A stretch of 64,000 nt of DNA from Bog-473 sp963781955 (GCA_963781955.1 CAWAHU010000002.1:682001-746000); one strand, 5' to 3'. Positions 17,682 to 27,724 are shown, counted from the first letter of the stretch. Program-made: numbers and translations. The notes: generated by a model not told the origin, from the sequence alone.

Positions 17682-18523
17682 CCATGGACCTGACCCTCGG
17701 AACCGCCCAAGTGGACCCTTCGCTCGGAGCATCCCTCAACCGGGGGGCGTCGTACCTGACCGCCTCGGCCCAGGTGGCGATCCGGACGCTCAAGCAGTTC
17801 GTCCGGACGCCGGCGCTCATCGTGGCGGGGACGGCGCAGGGGATCTTGTTCCTCCTCATCTTCCGCTTCGTCTTCGGCGGCGCGCTCGCCCACACCGGCG
17901 GCCTCAGCTACGTCGACTACCTGGTGCCGGGATTCGTGGTGACCGGCGTGCTCTTCCAGGGTATGAGCGCGTCCAGCGGGGTGGCTGACGACCTGGAGAG
18001 CGGCCTCTTCGACCGGCTGCGCAGCCTGCCCATCCGCCTGCTCTCGATCCTGAGCGGACGGGTCGGTGCCGACACGGCGCTCGTGGCCTGGGGCGTGGCC
18101 GTGATGACTGTCGTCGGCTTCGCCGTCGGGTTCCGTGTCAGCGGCTCGACGCTCGACGGCGTGGCGGCGCTCGGGCTCACGCTCCTCTACGGCTTTGCCT
18201 TCGTGTGGCTCTTCGTCGCCATGGGCCTGTTCGCCGGGAGCCCGCAGGCGGCGCAGGGACTGTCATTCCTGGTCTTCCCGCTCAGCTTCGTCTCGTCGGC
18301 CTACGTGCCGGTCTCGACCATGCCGGGATGGATGCAGGCCTTCGCCAACAACCAGCCGATGACGCAGATGATCAACACCGTGCGACTGCTGACGGGCGGC
18401 CCGGCGGCCGAGCAGCTCCTCGGACACTCCGTCTCCTACTACCTGGTGCCCTCATTGCTGTGGACGGCCGGCCTCGTCGCGGTGTTCGCTCCGCTGGCCG
18501 TGTGGAAGCTGAAGCGGTCGTGA
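17678..18523 (+). CDS. ABC-2 type exporter permease (DrrB-like)
   Basis: A 281-residue membrane protein with six hydrophobic segments. Characteristic ABC-2 stretches are FVFGGAL, SYVDYLVPGFVVTG and LESGLFDRLRSLPI, then FPLSFVSSAYVPVSTMPGW near the C-terminus. It starts inside the stop of the ATPase gene and completes a DrrAB-type exporter. It converges on the DUF4268 gene 28 bases later. Confidence 0.9.
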   Translation: MTMDLTLGTAQVDPSLGASLNRGASYLTASAQVAIRTLKQFVRTPALIVAGTAQGILFLLIFRFVFGGALAHTGGLSYVDYLVPGFVVTGVLFQGMSASSGVADDLESGLFDRLRSLPIRLLSILSGRVGADTALVAWGVAVMTVVGFAVGFRVSGSTLDGVAALGLTLLYGFAFVWLFVAMGLFAGSPQAAQGLSFLVFPLSFVSSAYVPVSTMPGWMQAFANNQPMTQMINTVRLLTGGPAAEQLLGHSVSYYLVPSLLWTAGLVAVFAPLAVWKLKRS

Positions 18524-18551
18524 CGGCTCGGGTTCAGCGGTGAAGCCGGGC

Positions 18552-20057
18552 TCAGCGCCGCTCGAAGTCGTCGGGCGGCCGCTCGCTCGAGTGGATCACT
18601 TCGCCGATGGCCCGGTGCATGCGCTCTTGGGAGTCGATCATCCAGTCGATGTAGAAGGCGTACTCCTCGACCTTGGTGACCTCGCCCTCGCCGTAGTCGG
18701 CGATGCGGAAGGCCGAGCGGTCGGGCAGGCGCTCCCACTGCAGCGGCGCACCGTAGAGGGACTCGACCAGGCCACGCTCGCGGTGGATGGCCTCGAACTG
18801 CGCCGTGCTGGCCTCGGCCGACTCGAGGGCGATGGTGAAGTCGGAGCGCAGCCGTCCACCGGCGGCGAAGCTCAACCCGTAGTAGGTGCCCCTGATCGGT
18901 GACGGCAGCGTGATGAAGTTCTGCGCCGGCAGCGTCGTCATGCGGGTCCAGTGCGGGTGCGAGTGGCGCACCTTCTCGAGCCAGCGTGACCAATAGTCGC
19001 GGTAGAGCGCGCCCCTGCCCCCGCCGAGCGGGCCGGCCAGCTCGGCGATGCTCCAGCCGCTGGGGTCACGCCACCACTGCGTACCGAAGAAGTCCTGGCT
19101 GAGCCCGGTGGCCTGCTCCACGATGTGGTGGACCAGCGCGGCCGGCGTGTACGCCGCCTTGTCGGCGTCCCAGACGAGGGGCGCCATCATGTTGTTCTGC
19201 CAGTAGGCGGTGCGCCGGACCGGGTCCTGGTGCAGCCACTCCTCGACCTGGTTGCGCATCTCGGCGTTGAGGTCGGAGCGCGTGCTGAAGGTGAACACGG
19301 TGCCGTCGGCCACCGACTCCGAGGAGACGAGCCGGCGCGCCGTTGCAGCGTCCTGCACCCGACGCTTGGCCGCGGCCATCTCCTTGGCCAGCTGGCGCTC
19401 GGGGCTGATGGTGAACTCCTCGACCTCGCGCACCGGGTACATCTGGCTGATCGAGATCATGGGCACGCTGGACGACCCACTCTGGCTGTACACGTAGGAG
19501 CGGAAGGCGCTCACCTGCATGAGGGTGAGATCGAGGCCCATCTCGTTCAGCCACACCACGCTGGCCGTCACCACCGGCGGGAAGTCGTGAGCGAGGAGGA
19601 CGATGCGGGGCTTGCGCAGCAGCTCCTGGTTCATCTCGGGGGCGTGCGCCTGCAGCTCGGCCATGGCCTCTTCGTGCGTCAAGGGCTGCTGCAGGCGGGT
19701 CTGCAGGCGCGCGTACTGTTCGGCCAGCGATTCGGGGAGCAGGCGGCTGGCCGTCGCCGCGTACTTGAGCACCGGCAGCTCCGTGTCGGGAGACCGGCCG
19801 CTCTTGAGCTCGGCCACCACCAGCCGGCCGTCGGCGCCGAGACCGAGGACGTACAGGCGGTCGCGCCCGTTGACCGAGGTGGGCAGGGCTTCGAATTCGA
19901 AGCTGATCACCTTGACCGCAGGGCCCAGGATGCTCGGGTTGGAGAGCACCCACTCCTGCAGATCGGCGCGCTCCTCCAGTCCCGCTTCCTCGAGCGAGAT
20001 CTGCTGGGCCGGCATCGCGACGGAGCCGGCAACAGTGAAGAGCATTTCCTCCGCCAT
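18552..20057 (-). CDS. DUF4268 protein with N-terminal PD-(D/E)XK-like nuclease domain
   Basis: A 501-residue protein of two parts. Residues about 25-125 look like a restriction-endonuclease/NucS-like fold: a strand with an acidic residue, then VVAELKSG as the ExK motif. The C-terminal 150 residues (TYYGLSFAAGGRLRSDFTIAL ... WMIDSQERMHRAIGEV) match DUF4268. Related proteins are found near restriction or phage-defence genes, but here it stands alone between two ABC exporters. An ATG at 20045 with GGAGG just before it is an alternative start. Its function is unproven. Confidence 0.75.
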   Translation of the reverse strand: MAEEMLFTVAGSVAMPAQQISLEEAGLEERADLQEWVLSNPSILGPAVKVISFEFEALPTSVNGRDRLYVLGLGADGRLVVAELKSGRSPDTELPVLKYAATASRLLPESLAEQYARLQTRLQQPLTHEEAMAELQAHAPEMNQELLRKPRIVLLAHDFPPVVTASVVWLNEMGLDLTLMQVSAFRSYVYSQSGSSSVPMISISQMYPVREVEEFTISPERQLAKEMAAAKRRVQDAATARRLVSSESVADGTVFTFSTRSDLNAEMRNQVEEWLHQDPVRRTAYWQNNMMAPLVWDADKAAYTPAALVHHIVEQATGLSQDFFGTQWWRDPSGWSIAELAGPLGGGRGALYRDYWSRWLEKVRHSHPHWTRMTTLPAQNFITLPSPIRGTYYGLSFAAGGRLRSDFTIALESAEASTAQFEAIHRERGLVESLYGAPLQWERLPDRSAFRIADYGEGEVTKVEEYAFYIDWMIDSQERMHRAIGEVIHSSERPPDDFERR

Positions 20058-20335
20058 TTCGCCTCAGGCCAGGGTAAGGCAGGTCGTTCGGTGGGCGCAG
20101 GAACCGAAAGTCACAGAACCGCACAACGGAATCACAAAACCCGAGGCCGGAGCCCTGTGTTGTCAGGCCGTAGCGATGCAACCGGATCGCAACCGGGCGT
20201 CGGCCCGTCCGGCTCCGAATCGGGGCGGACGCCGTGGTGACAATGAACGGCCCCTGACAGTGCGTGCGGCCCGCCCGAGCCGCCATGCCGTCTGAGCCAC
20301 CCGAGCCACCCGAGCCACCCGAGCAAGCCGGGCGA

Positions 20336-21193
20336 CTACTCCGTCGTCCGCTTCCGGAAGTGAGTGCGTCGCCCACGGCGCCGCCACCACGAGGATCACG
20401 ACCGACCACAGCAGCGCCGCCTGGACCGGGTGCTGCATGGGCCACACGTGGATCCGCCCCGACGGGTTCGGGTTGCCCCAGAGGTTCCGGGCGGCCGCGC
20501 ACACCGCGCTCACCGGGTTCCAATCCGCGATGGTCTGCATCCAGCTCGGCATGTGGAGCGTGGGCACCATGGCGTTGGAGACGAACGTCAAGGGGAACAG
20601 CACGATGAAGCCGAAGGACGCGGCCGACTCGGGGCTCTTCGAGTTCATCCCCACGATGGCGGTGATCCAGGTGATCGAGTACGAGAAGAAGAGCACCAGC
20701 AGGAACCCGGCCACGATGCTCGGGTAGCTGGCGTCAGGGCGCCAGCCCACGATGAGCCCGGTGATGCCGACGATGATCACGCACAGGATGGACGTCAGCA
20801 GGTCGGCCACCGACCGGCCGACGAGGACGGCCGAGCGCCACATGGGCAGGGCCCGGAAACGGTCGATCATGCCCTTCGTGCAGGTCGGTGGAGAGCCCGA
20901 CCGCCGTCCCCATGGTCGACGTCACCAGGTTCAGCGCCAGCAGGCCGGCCAGCAGGTAGTCGACGTAGCTGCCGCCGCCGGGGATCGGGATGGCACCGCC
21001 GAAGACGTAGGCGAAGAGGAAGGTGAAGAGCACGGGCTGGATGGTCACGTCGGAGAGCTGCATGGGCTCGCGCGAGATGTGCACCAGGTTCCGCCGCGTC
21101 ATCGACCAGGTGTCGGCCAGCCGGCCCGTACCAGCCACGCGAGGCCCGGGGCCGGGCGGCGCCCACCGGGGGGATCAGGGTCGTGGTCGTCAT
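20336..21193 (-). pseudogene. ABC-2 type exporter permease broken by three indels
   Basis: Read through three single-base shifts the protein is a normal DrrB-like permease of about 285 residues: start MTTTTLIPPVG at 21193; shift near 21139; SREPMQLSDVTIQPVLF and GSYVDYLLAGLLALN; shift near 20873; MIDRFRALPMWRSAV; FPLTFVSNAMVPTLHMPSW; shift near 20371; end RTHFRKRTTE and stop at 20336. In every case removing one base restores the frame. As written, only fragments could be made. Either the gene is dead or the consensus is wrong here; see the indel-cluster finding. Confidence 0.75.
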
Positions 21194-22254
21194 GCTCCGC
21201 GCTCCTTCCAGCTCGCTGGCGTCCGTCGGTCCCGCGGCTCGCCGCGGCCACCGGGCTCCGCGCACCGCCTCCAGGTCCGTCGTCCAGGTCCTCGTCCTCC
21301 ACCTCGTCCTCGATCTCGAGGTGCCCGCCGGTCAGCGAGAAGAACACGTCGTCGAGCGAGGGCTGGCGCACCTCGATGTTGTCCACCGTCACTCCGGCCG
21401 CATCGAGCGCCCGCACCACGGCGGTGGCCAAGCCCGTGGAGGAGTCGACGCCGGCGAGAGCCGCCGGCCGTCGTCGCTCACGTGGACCTCGCCCGGCCAC
21501 CAGCGGCTGCGATCGCCCCGACCGCGGCGGGTGCGGCGCGGAGAGCGTGACTTCGAGGTGGACCGAGCGGCTGGCCTCCTTGAGCTCGAGCGGCGTGCCG
21601 TCGGCGATGACCCGTCCGTGGTCGATCACCACGATGCTGGTTGGCCAGGGCGTCGGCCTCCTCGAGGTACTGCGTGGTCAGCAGCACGGTGACGCCGTCG
21701 CCGAGCAGCTCCCGGATGGCGTCCCACACCCGCTGGCGGCTGGTGGGGTCGAGGCCGGTCGTCGGCTCGTCGAGGAACAGCACCGGCGGCCGGGTCATGA
21801 GCGAGGCGGCCAGGTCGAGCCGCCGGCGCATGCCGCCCGAGTAGCCCTTCAGCACCCGGTCGGCGGCGAAGGTCAGCTCGAACTGCTCGAGCAACTCGGC
21901 CGCCCGGTCCCGCGAGGCCCGCCCCATGCCCGAGAGCTCGCCGACGAGCACCAGGTTCTGTCGCCCGGTGAGCAGCGGGTCGAGCGTGGCGTCCTGGGCG
22001 GCCACGCCGATCTGGCGCCGCACGTCGCCGGGGTGCTTGACCACGTCGATGCCCGCCACGGTGGCCCGGCCCTCGTCGGGCACGGCCAGGGTGGTCAGCA
22101 CCCGCACGGCGGTCGTCTTGCCGGCGCCGTTCGGCCCGAGCAGGCCCAAGATGGTGCCGGCCGGGACCGAGAAGTCCACGCCGGCGAGGGCCTGGGTCTC
22201 GCCGTATCGCTTCTTGAGGCCCTCGGCCTCGATCATCAGTTCTGCCTCGGGCAT
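21190..22254 (-). pseudogene. ABC exporter ATP-binding protein (DrrA-like), frame broken
   Basis: The first 205 residues are intact: Walker A GPNGAGKTT, signature KGYSGGMRRRLDL, Walker B VLFLDEPTTGLD, TTQYLEEAD. Near 21640 a surplus base shifts the frame; the next stretch reads VIDHGRVIADGTP. Between about 21530 and 21455 three further shifts are needed to follow the expected DrrA C-terminal domain (AAVGAIAAAGGR, then VHVSDDGRRL, then VDSSTGLATAVVRAL), and the end SLDDVFFSLTGG is clear. With one more shift the stop would overlap the permease start as ATGA. It is the partner of the broken permease and divergent from the TetR gene. Confidence 0.75.
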
Positions 22255-22315
22255 TCCTCTTCCTCGCTCCCCTACCTGTCTCTGTCCCGGCCGTCGTCAT
22301 GCGTTCCTTACCTGT

Positions 22316-22370
22316 CGGTCAGTAGATTTCGTCCCAGGGTCATGGTAAGAATGAACTGACCGGTCGTCAA
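22316..22370. promoter_or_regulatory. divergent promoter with TetR-type operator dyad
   Basis: Between the ABC ATPase (minus) and tetR (plus) lie perfect inverted arms CGGTCAGT (22316-22323) and ACTGACCG (22355-22362), the second continuing into the palindrome GACCGGTC. On the minus strand a -35 TTGACG (22370-22365) and a -10 TACCAT (22347-22342) are 17 bases apart, with the operator arm in the spacer. Repression of the exporter by the adjacent TetR is the natural reading. Confidence 0.6.
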
Positions 22371-22378
22371 GTAGGTAC

Positions 22379-23127
22379 GTGAGGACCATCGACGAGATGA
22401 CGCAACCAGATGGACGACCCGGCCGACACGCCGAGGAGCTCGACGAGCTCGCGGCCACGGAGCACCTCGACCCGGCCGTCGTCGCCCCTGTCGGCTGCCT
22501 CCGCGCCGGTCGCTTCGAGCCCCGCGTCGCCCCGGACCCCGGCGACGAGGACGACGACCCGCCCCCGTCCTCCACCAAGGACACCCGGGAGCGCATCCTC
22601 GACGTGGCCCTCGACCTCTTCACCGAGCAGGGCTTCGACGGCACCAGCCTGCGGCAGATCGCCGAGCAGCTGGGCGTGACCAAGGCGGCGATCTACTACC
22701 ACTTCGAGTCGAAGGACGACATCCTGCTGGCGCTCCACATGCGCCTGCACGAGTTCGGCAAGGACGCCCTGACCCAGATGGGCGACGGGCCGGTCACCCT
22801 GGCCGCAGTGGGGCGATCTGCTCGACGGCTTGCTCGACCAGATGCTGGACCAGCGCAAGCTGTTCCTCCTGCACGAGCGCAACCAGGCCGCCTTCGAGAA
22901 GTTGCACCGCCAGGACCACGACGCCGAGCACGAGGACATCCAGAACCGGTTCCGCCAGCTGCTCTCCGACACCCGGGTGCCGCTGCGGGATCGGGTGCGC
23001 ATGGCGGCGCTCCTTCGGTGCCGTGTTCACCGGCCTCTTCCTCACCGGCGACGCCTTCGCGGCATCCGACGTGGCCGAGATCGGGGACATGCTCCGCGAC
23101 GTCCTCCACGACGTGGTCCGGGGATGA
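22379..23127 (+). pseudogene. TetR family regulator with two frameshifts
   Basis: A helix-turn-helix domain is clear at TRERILDVALDLF...TSLRQIAEQLGVTKAAIYYHF. After the HTH one surplus base near 22807 and another near 23013 must be skipped to continue GDLLDGLLDQML, LFLLHERNQAAFEKL and the C-terminus TGLFLTGDAFAASDV to the stop at 23125-23127. The N-terminus before the HTH is unusually long (about 65 residues, Asp/Pro-rich); ATG at 22397 is an alternative start. It is divergent from the exporter it probably represses. Confidence 0.72.
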
Positions 23128-23199
23128 TGGAATGCCGGCGCCGGACCGCGGCCCCGCCTCCGGGCAGAATCGCGTTCTCCCTGGCTACGCTTCGTCCCG

Positions 23200-24048
23200 G
23201 TGACCGAGATCACCGAGACCTCGCCCGCCGTGTTCGACACGTCGCTCCCGGCGAGAGTCCGTGCCGCCGGCCCGCCCGTACACGCTGTCGATCGACATCG
23301 GCGGCACGGGGCTCAAGGCCAACGTGCTCGGCCTCGGCGGCTCGCTGGTGGCGGACCGGGTGAAGATGCCGACGACCTACCCCATGCCGCCCGAGAACAT
23401 GGTCGGACGCCTGACCGCCTGGCCGCGCAAGCTGCCCGAGGCCGACCGGATCTCGGCCGGGTTCCCGGGCATGGTGCGCAAGGGGCGCATCCTGAGCGCC
23501 CCGCACTTCGTCACCGACGACCGGGCCCGGGTCCGCCGTCGACCCCGAGCCTGGTGACGGCCTGGTCCGGCTTCGACCTCGCGGCCGCCTTGAGCAAGGC
23601 GATCGGCAAGCCCTGCCGGGTGGCCAACGACGCGGACGTCCAGGGAGCGGCCGTCGTCCGGGGCGACGGATTCGAGGCCGTGATCACGCTCGGGACCGGG
23701 TTCGGGACGGCCTTCTTCATGGACGGCCGGTTGCTGCCGCACCAGGAGTTCTCGCACGTCGAGTTCCGCAAGGGCGAGACCTTCAACGAGCAGCTCGGCG
23801 AGGCGGCCCGCAAGAAGATCGGCGACAAGAAGTGGAACAAGCACGTGCGCGACGCCATCGCGTATCTCGATGCCGTGTTCTTCTTCGACCACCTCTACAT
23901 CGGGGGCGGCAACTCGCCCCGGGTCGACCGCCGCGACCTCGGCGCCGTGCTCGAGCGCATCACCGTGGTCGACAATTCGGCCGGGATCCTCGGGCGGGAT
24001 CAAGCTCTGGGAGGACCATCACATCGGCGTCGCGGCGGAGACACGTGA
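23200..24048 (+). pseudogene. ROK family kinase, polyphosphate-glucokinase-like, frame broken
   Basis: Pieced together across shifts near 23252, 23521, 23545 and 23993, the protein reads LSIDIGGTGLKANVLG (phosphate-binding DxGGT), ISAGFPGMVRKG, DLAAALSKAIGKPCRVANDAD, ITLGTGFGTAFF and FFDHLYIGGGN, ending GIKLWED. This is the actinobacterial polyphosphate/ATP glucokinase type of ROK protein, about 270 residues, cytosolic. The exact stop is uncertain because of the last shift. Its presence with ppk2 in the same window fits a polyphosphate-using organism. Confidence 0.7.
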
Positions 24049-24077
24049 GGAGACGCGAATGAGAAGGGAGAGGACAC

Positions 24078-25287
24078 GTGACCGCAGTCGACACCGAACC
24101 GGTGGCCTGGGACCCGTTGAACGAGAAGTACAAGGTCGACCCGCACCCGATCTGGAAGCGGCTGCGCGACGAGGCACCGCTCTACTACAACGAGGAGCTC
24201 GACTTCTACTGCGTGAGCCGCTTCGCCGACGTGGACGCCTTCAGCCGGGACAACAAGACGTTCTGCTCGTCGCACGGCACGGTGCTCGAGATGATCTCGG
24301 TCCCGACAAGATCGACATCGAGATGATGATCTTCATGGACCCGCCCGAGCACACCCGCTACCGCCGGCTGGTCTCGAAGGCCTTCACGCCGCGGCGCATG
24401 GCGCTGCTCGAGGACGACATCCGTGCGCTGTGCGTCCGGCTGCTCGACGGCCTGGTCGGCACGTCGACGTTCGACTACGTGCAGGACTTCGCGGCCCGGG
24501 TGCCGGCCTACGTCATCGCCAGCCTGCTCGGCGTGCCGCCCGAGGACCGCGACATGGTGCGGGGCTGGATCGACGAGTCCTTCCACCTCGACCCCGAGAA
24601 GGGCATGCAGAACGAGGTCTCCTTCGAGGCCATGGAGAAGGTGCTCGAGTACGTGTCGGCCAAGCGCTCGATGGACCGCGCCAGACCACGCCGCGCGACG
24701 ACATGTTCACCGACCTGGTCAACGGCGAGATCGTCGACGAGGACGGCGAGCTGCGCCGGTTGACCCTCGACCAGGCGGCGAACTTCGCCCCCTGATCGGG
24801 AGCGCCGGCACCGAGACGGTGGCCCGGCTGCTGGGCTTCGCCGCGTACACCTTCGACAAGAACCCCGAGCAGCGGGCCGAGGTGGCGGCCGACCCGAGCC
24901 TGATCCCCAACGCGGTGGAGGAGCTGCTGCGCTACGAGGCGCCCTCGCCGGTGCAGAGCCGCTGGTGCACGGCCGACGTGGAGGTCCACGGCGGGAACGA
25001 TCCCGGCCAACTCCAAGGTGGTCATGCTCACCGGGTCGGCCGGCCGGGACGAGCGGACCTTCCCCGACGCCGACCGCTTCGACATCCACCGCAAGATCGA
25101 CCACCACCTGTCCTTCGGCTACGGGATCCACTTCTGCCTCGGCGCCGCGCTGGCCCGGACCGAGGGCCGGATCGCCCTCGAGGAGACCCTCAAGCGGTTC
25201 CCCGAGTGGTAGGTGGACCAGGACGGGGCGGTGCCGTTGTTCACCTCGACCGTCCGGGGCTACACCAAGCTGCCGATCTCGGTCTGA
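24078..25287 (+). pseudogene. cytochrome P450 with four frameshifts and one in-frame stop
   Basis: All P450 landmarks are present: FMDPPEHTRYRRLVSKAF, I-helix GSAGTETV, ExxR in EELLRYE and the heme ligand loop FGYGIHFCLG. Frame breaks fall near 24298, 24681, 24791 and 24993. A TAG at 25210-25212 follows FPEW, where homologues continue with a Glu; the frame then resumes (VPLFTSTVRGYTKLPISV) to a TGA at 25285. Start: GTG at 24078 with GGGAGAGG upstream. About 400 residues if repaired. The substrate is unknown; the N-terminus and PDKIDIEMM region resemble steroid/lipid CYPs of actinobacteria. Confidence 0.8.
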
Positions 25288-25349
25288 GCTGGTCTTTCCC
25301 GCCTCGTGGCGGGGACCACCGGTCCGGTACACTTGTCCGTCTCAACCCG

Positions 25350-25423
25350 GCGCTCGTAGCTCAACGGACTAGAGCATCTGACTACGGATCAGAAGGTTGG
25401 GGGTTCGAATCCCTCCGAGCGCG
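25350..25423 (+). tRNA. tRNA-Arg (anticodon ACG)
   Basis: A complete cloverleaf: acceptor arms GCGCTCG/CGAGCGC, D-arm GCTC...GAGC, anticodon stem TCTGA/TCAGA around loop CTACGGA (anticodon ACG), and T-arm GGGGG TTCGAAT CCCTC. No CCA is encoded (GCA follows). Its 3' half is the integration site of the island that follows. Confidence 0.95.
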
Positions 25424-25425
25424 CA
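25382..25425 (+). repeat. attL: 44-bp direct repeat inside tRNA-Arg 3' end
   Basis: The sequence from CTACGGATC in the anticodon loop to GAGCGCGCA just past the acceptor is repeated without mismatch at 34432-34475. The flanking bases differ on both sides (A versus G before, T versus C after), so the repeat is exactly 44 bp. A perfect copy of a tRNA 3' half beside an integrase is the standard mark of site-specific integration. Confidence 0.92.
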
Positions 25426-25517
25426 TCGTGTAATCCCAGCTTAGAGGCTACAAACGGGTAACTGCGCGGACCAGGGATCCGCGCCGTATCCCTACATTCG
25501 TCCCTACTTTTGGGCGC

Positions 25518-26678
25518 ATGGCGTGGGGACAGGGCACCATGCGCGAGCGCAGTCCGGGCGTCTGGGAGATCCGCGTCGCCGTAGGTGTCGACCCGGTCTC
25601 GGGGCGCACGGTGCAGCGTTCCTTCGCCTTCCACGGTGGTGCGGAAGCTGCCGAGCTTCGCCGCAAGGAACTGGCCGCCGAGTGGGCCGAGCGGCGCGCC
25701 ATACGGCGGACAGCGCCGTTCCTCACCGTCGGCGAACTGCTCGAGCGCTGGCTCAGCGCCCACCACGACTGGCGGCCGGCCACGTGGATCGAGGCGCGCT
25801 CGAACGTCAAGGCGCTCCGTGCCGACCCTCTGGCGGTGCGTCGGGTGTCGACGCTCAAGCCCGAGCACGTCCGGGCGGCCATCGCGGCCTGGTGCGCCTC
25901 GGGGGCCTCGGTCGCCGTCGTCTCGGGGCGATTCCGCGTGCTGCGTTCGGCCATCGGCTGGGCCCACGTCGAGCGCATCGTCGACGTCAATCCGCTGAGC
26001 GGCATGCGCGGTCCGACGCGGCCCGGGACCAGGCTGCACCTCAACACCGAAGAGGTGCTCCGTCTGCTCGAGGCCGCAGACGCCCTCGTTGCCTCCACTG
26101 AGCGGCAGAATGCGGAGCGCCAACACAAGGCGGAGCAGATCCGGTTGCTAGTCCGCCTGGCCGCAGACTCGGGAGCGCGGCGTGGGGAACTGGTGGCGCT
26201 GCGCTTCGACGACCTCGAGGATCGGGTGCTCACGATCGAGCGCGGCGTCTCGGCCGACGTGCTCGGACCTACCAAGACGGGCAGGACCCGGCGGCTCACC
26301 CTCGGGCGGCAGACGGTCGAGTTGTGGCGCTCGAGTGCACAGACTTGGGCCGGCCGGCTTCTTGACGGCTCGACTCTGGGCCCTTGGTTGTTCTCTCCGG
26401 CGGCTGGCCACGACGTCCGGCTCACCGCCGGAGCCCTGGGGCACTGGTTCGCGGAACTTGCCCGCGTGGCCGAAGTCCCCGGAGCCTCCTTGTACCGCCT
26501 GCGGCACAGCGTGGCGACCTTCCTCGTCGGGCGAGGCGAACTGTTGCGGGCTCAGCAGCGCCTCGGGCACCGGGATCCCTCTACGACGCTGCGCAACTAC
26601 GCCCACGCTCGCCCACTCGAGGACGAGGCGGTGGCCGACGACATTGACGAAATGCTGCTGCGCCGGAGCTCCGACTGA
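25518..26678 (+). CDS. tyrosine-type site-specific integrase
   Basis: A 386-residue phage-type integrase. N-terminal arm-binding region to about residue 65, SAM-like core-binding domain about 70-165, catalytic domain from about 180: Arg in ARRGELVAL, Lys in TKTGRTRR, RLRHSVAT, GHRDPSTT and the nucleophile Tyr in RNYAH. The first position of the HxLRH box is Tyr (YRLRH) instead of His, a known but uncommon variant. It should recombine the 44-bp tRNA-Arg site. No excisionase is recognised nearby. Confidence 0.92.
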   Translation: MAWGQGTMRERSPGVWEIRVAVGVDPVSGRTVQRSFAFHGGAEAAELRRKELAAEWAERRAIRRTAPFLTVGELLERWLSAHHDWRPATWIEARSNVKALRADPLAVRRVSTLKPEHVRAAIAAWCASGASVAVVSGRFRVLRSAIGWAHVERIVDVNPLSGMRGPTRPGTRLHLNTEEVLRLLEAADALVASTERQNAERQHKAEQIRLLVRLAADSGARRGELVALRFDDLEDRVLTIERGVSADVLGPTKTGRTRRLTLGRQTVELWRSSAQTWAGRLLDGSTLGPWLFSPAAGHDVRLTAGALGHWFAELARVAEVPGASLYRLRHSVATFLVGRGELLRAQQRLGHRDPSTTLRNYAHARPLEDEAVADDIDEMLLRRSSD

Positions 26679-26739
26679 CGGGCAGGTGGTACGGACGGGA
26701 GTCCTTTCCCTCGGTAAGGGGCGATGGCAGGCTGTGGCC

Positions 26740-27648
26740 GTGGACCACCTCCGAGAGCTCGCCGTGCGAGAGGCGATGTTTGCCTACCTCGATGCTCTCG
26801 TCGGTCAGTCCGCCGAGGGCAACCTCACCTGGGAGCAGACGGCCGTGTTCCCTTGCTTCGACGAGACCATCGTGCTGCGACAGACTCGGGGACGCGGTAT
26901 CCACAAGCCGCGTCAGCTCGATGCTGCGCTCTCGATCACCACCGCCTTCACCGGATACGGCCGCGAACCCCGCTACCGCGACTCCGTCGGCGAGGACGGC
27001 TACCCGCGCTACAAGTACGAAGGCGACAATCCGAACTCGGCCACGAATCGATCGCTGCGCACGGCCATGAAGTGCCGCTTGCCTTTGACCTACTTCATCG
27101 GTGTCCGTCGAAGCGTGTACAAGCCCGTCTATCCCGTTTACGTCGCCGGAGAGGATGCGTCGAAGCAGGAATTCATCCTGAGTTTCTCGCGTGCCGAGGT
27201 GGGGATCGATTTCTCGTCGCTGAGCGCACCCGAGAAGGTGTACGCCGCCCGGATGACGAAGCAGCGGCTTCATCAGCCTTTGTTCCGCGAGAGGGTCCTG
27301 CACGCCTATGCCACCAGCTGCGCGGTCTGCAGGCTGCGACATGTCGAGTTGCTCGATGCCGCCCACATCATCGCTGACGGCGAAGATGGCGGGGATCCCG
27401 TCGTCCCCAATGGCATGGCTCTGCGCAAGATCCACCACGCCGCCTACGACCGGAACTTCCTCGGCATCACTCCCAAGTTGGTGGTGCACATCAACCAGCG
27501 GTTGCTCGACGAGATCGACGGTCCGATGCTCAAACACGGCCTCCAAGAGATGCACGGTTCGACCATTGCCATTCCACGTAGCTATGCGGCGAAGCCCGAC
27601 CCCGATCGCTTGGGGCACCGCCACACCCGATTCCTCGAAGCGTCCTGA
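26740..27648 (+). CDS. HNH endonuclease (predicted restriction-type nuclease)
   Basis: About 302 residues. The N-terminal two thirds (REAMFAYLDAL, RGRGIHKPRQLDAALSI, YPRYKYEGD) form a DNA-recognition-like region found in a family of predicted stand-alone restriction endonucleases. The C-terminal HNH has CAVC (about residue 194), DAAHIIAD, PNGMALRKIHHAAYD. The start is the GTG at 26740, where family similarity begins; GTG at 26734 is possible. There is no methyltransferase in the island, so it could recognise modified DNA or depend on other partners (inference). Confidence 0.85.
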   Translation: MDHLRELAVREAMFAYLDALVGQSAEGNLTWEQTAVFPCFDETIVLRQTRGRGIHKPRQLDAALSITTAFTGYGREPRYRDSVGEDGYPRYKYEGDNPNSATNRSLRTAMKCRLPLTYFIGVRRSVYKPVYPVYVAGEDASKQEFILSFSRAEVGIDFSSLSAPEKVYAARMTKQRLHQPLFRERVLHAYATSCAVCRLRHVELLDAAHIIADGEDGGDPVVPNGMALRKIHHAAYDRNFLGITPKLVVHINQRLLDEIDGPMLKHGLQEMHGSTIAIPRSYAAKPDPDRLGHRHTRFLEAS

Positions 27649-27724
27649 TTGGCGTTGGAAGCAGGGTGGATCCGGTCTTCGGCTCTCTCAAGAGCGACGA
27701 TCCCTGCGGCGACGAAACGATCGT

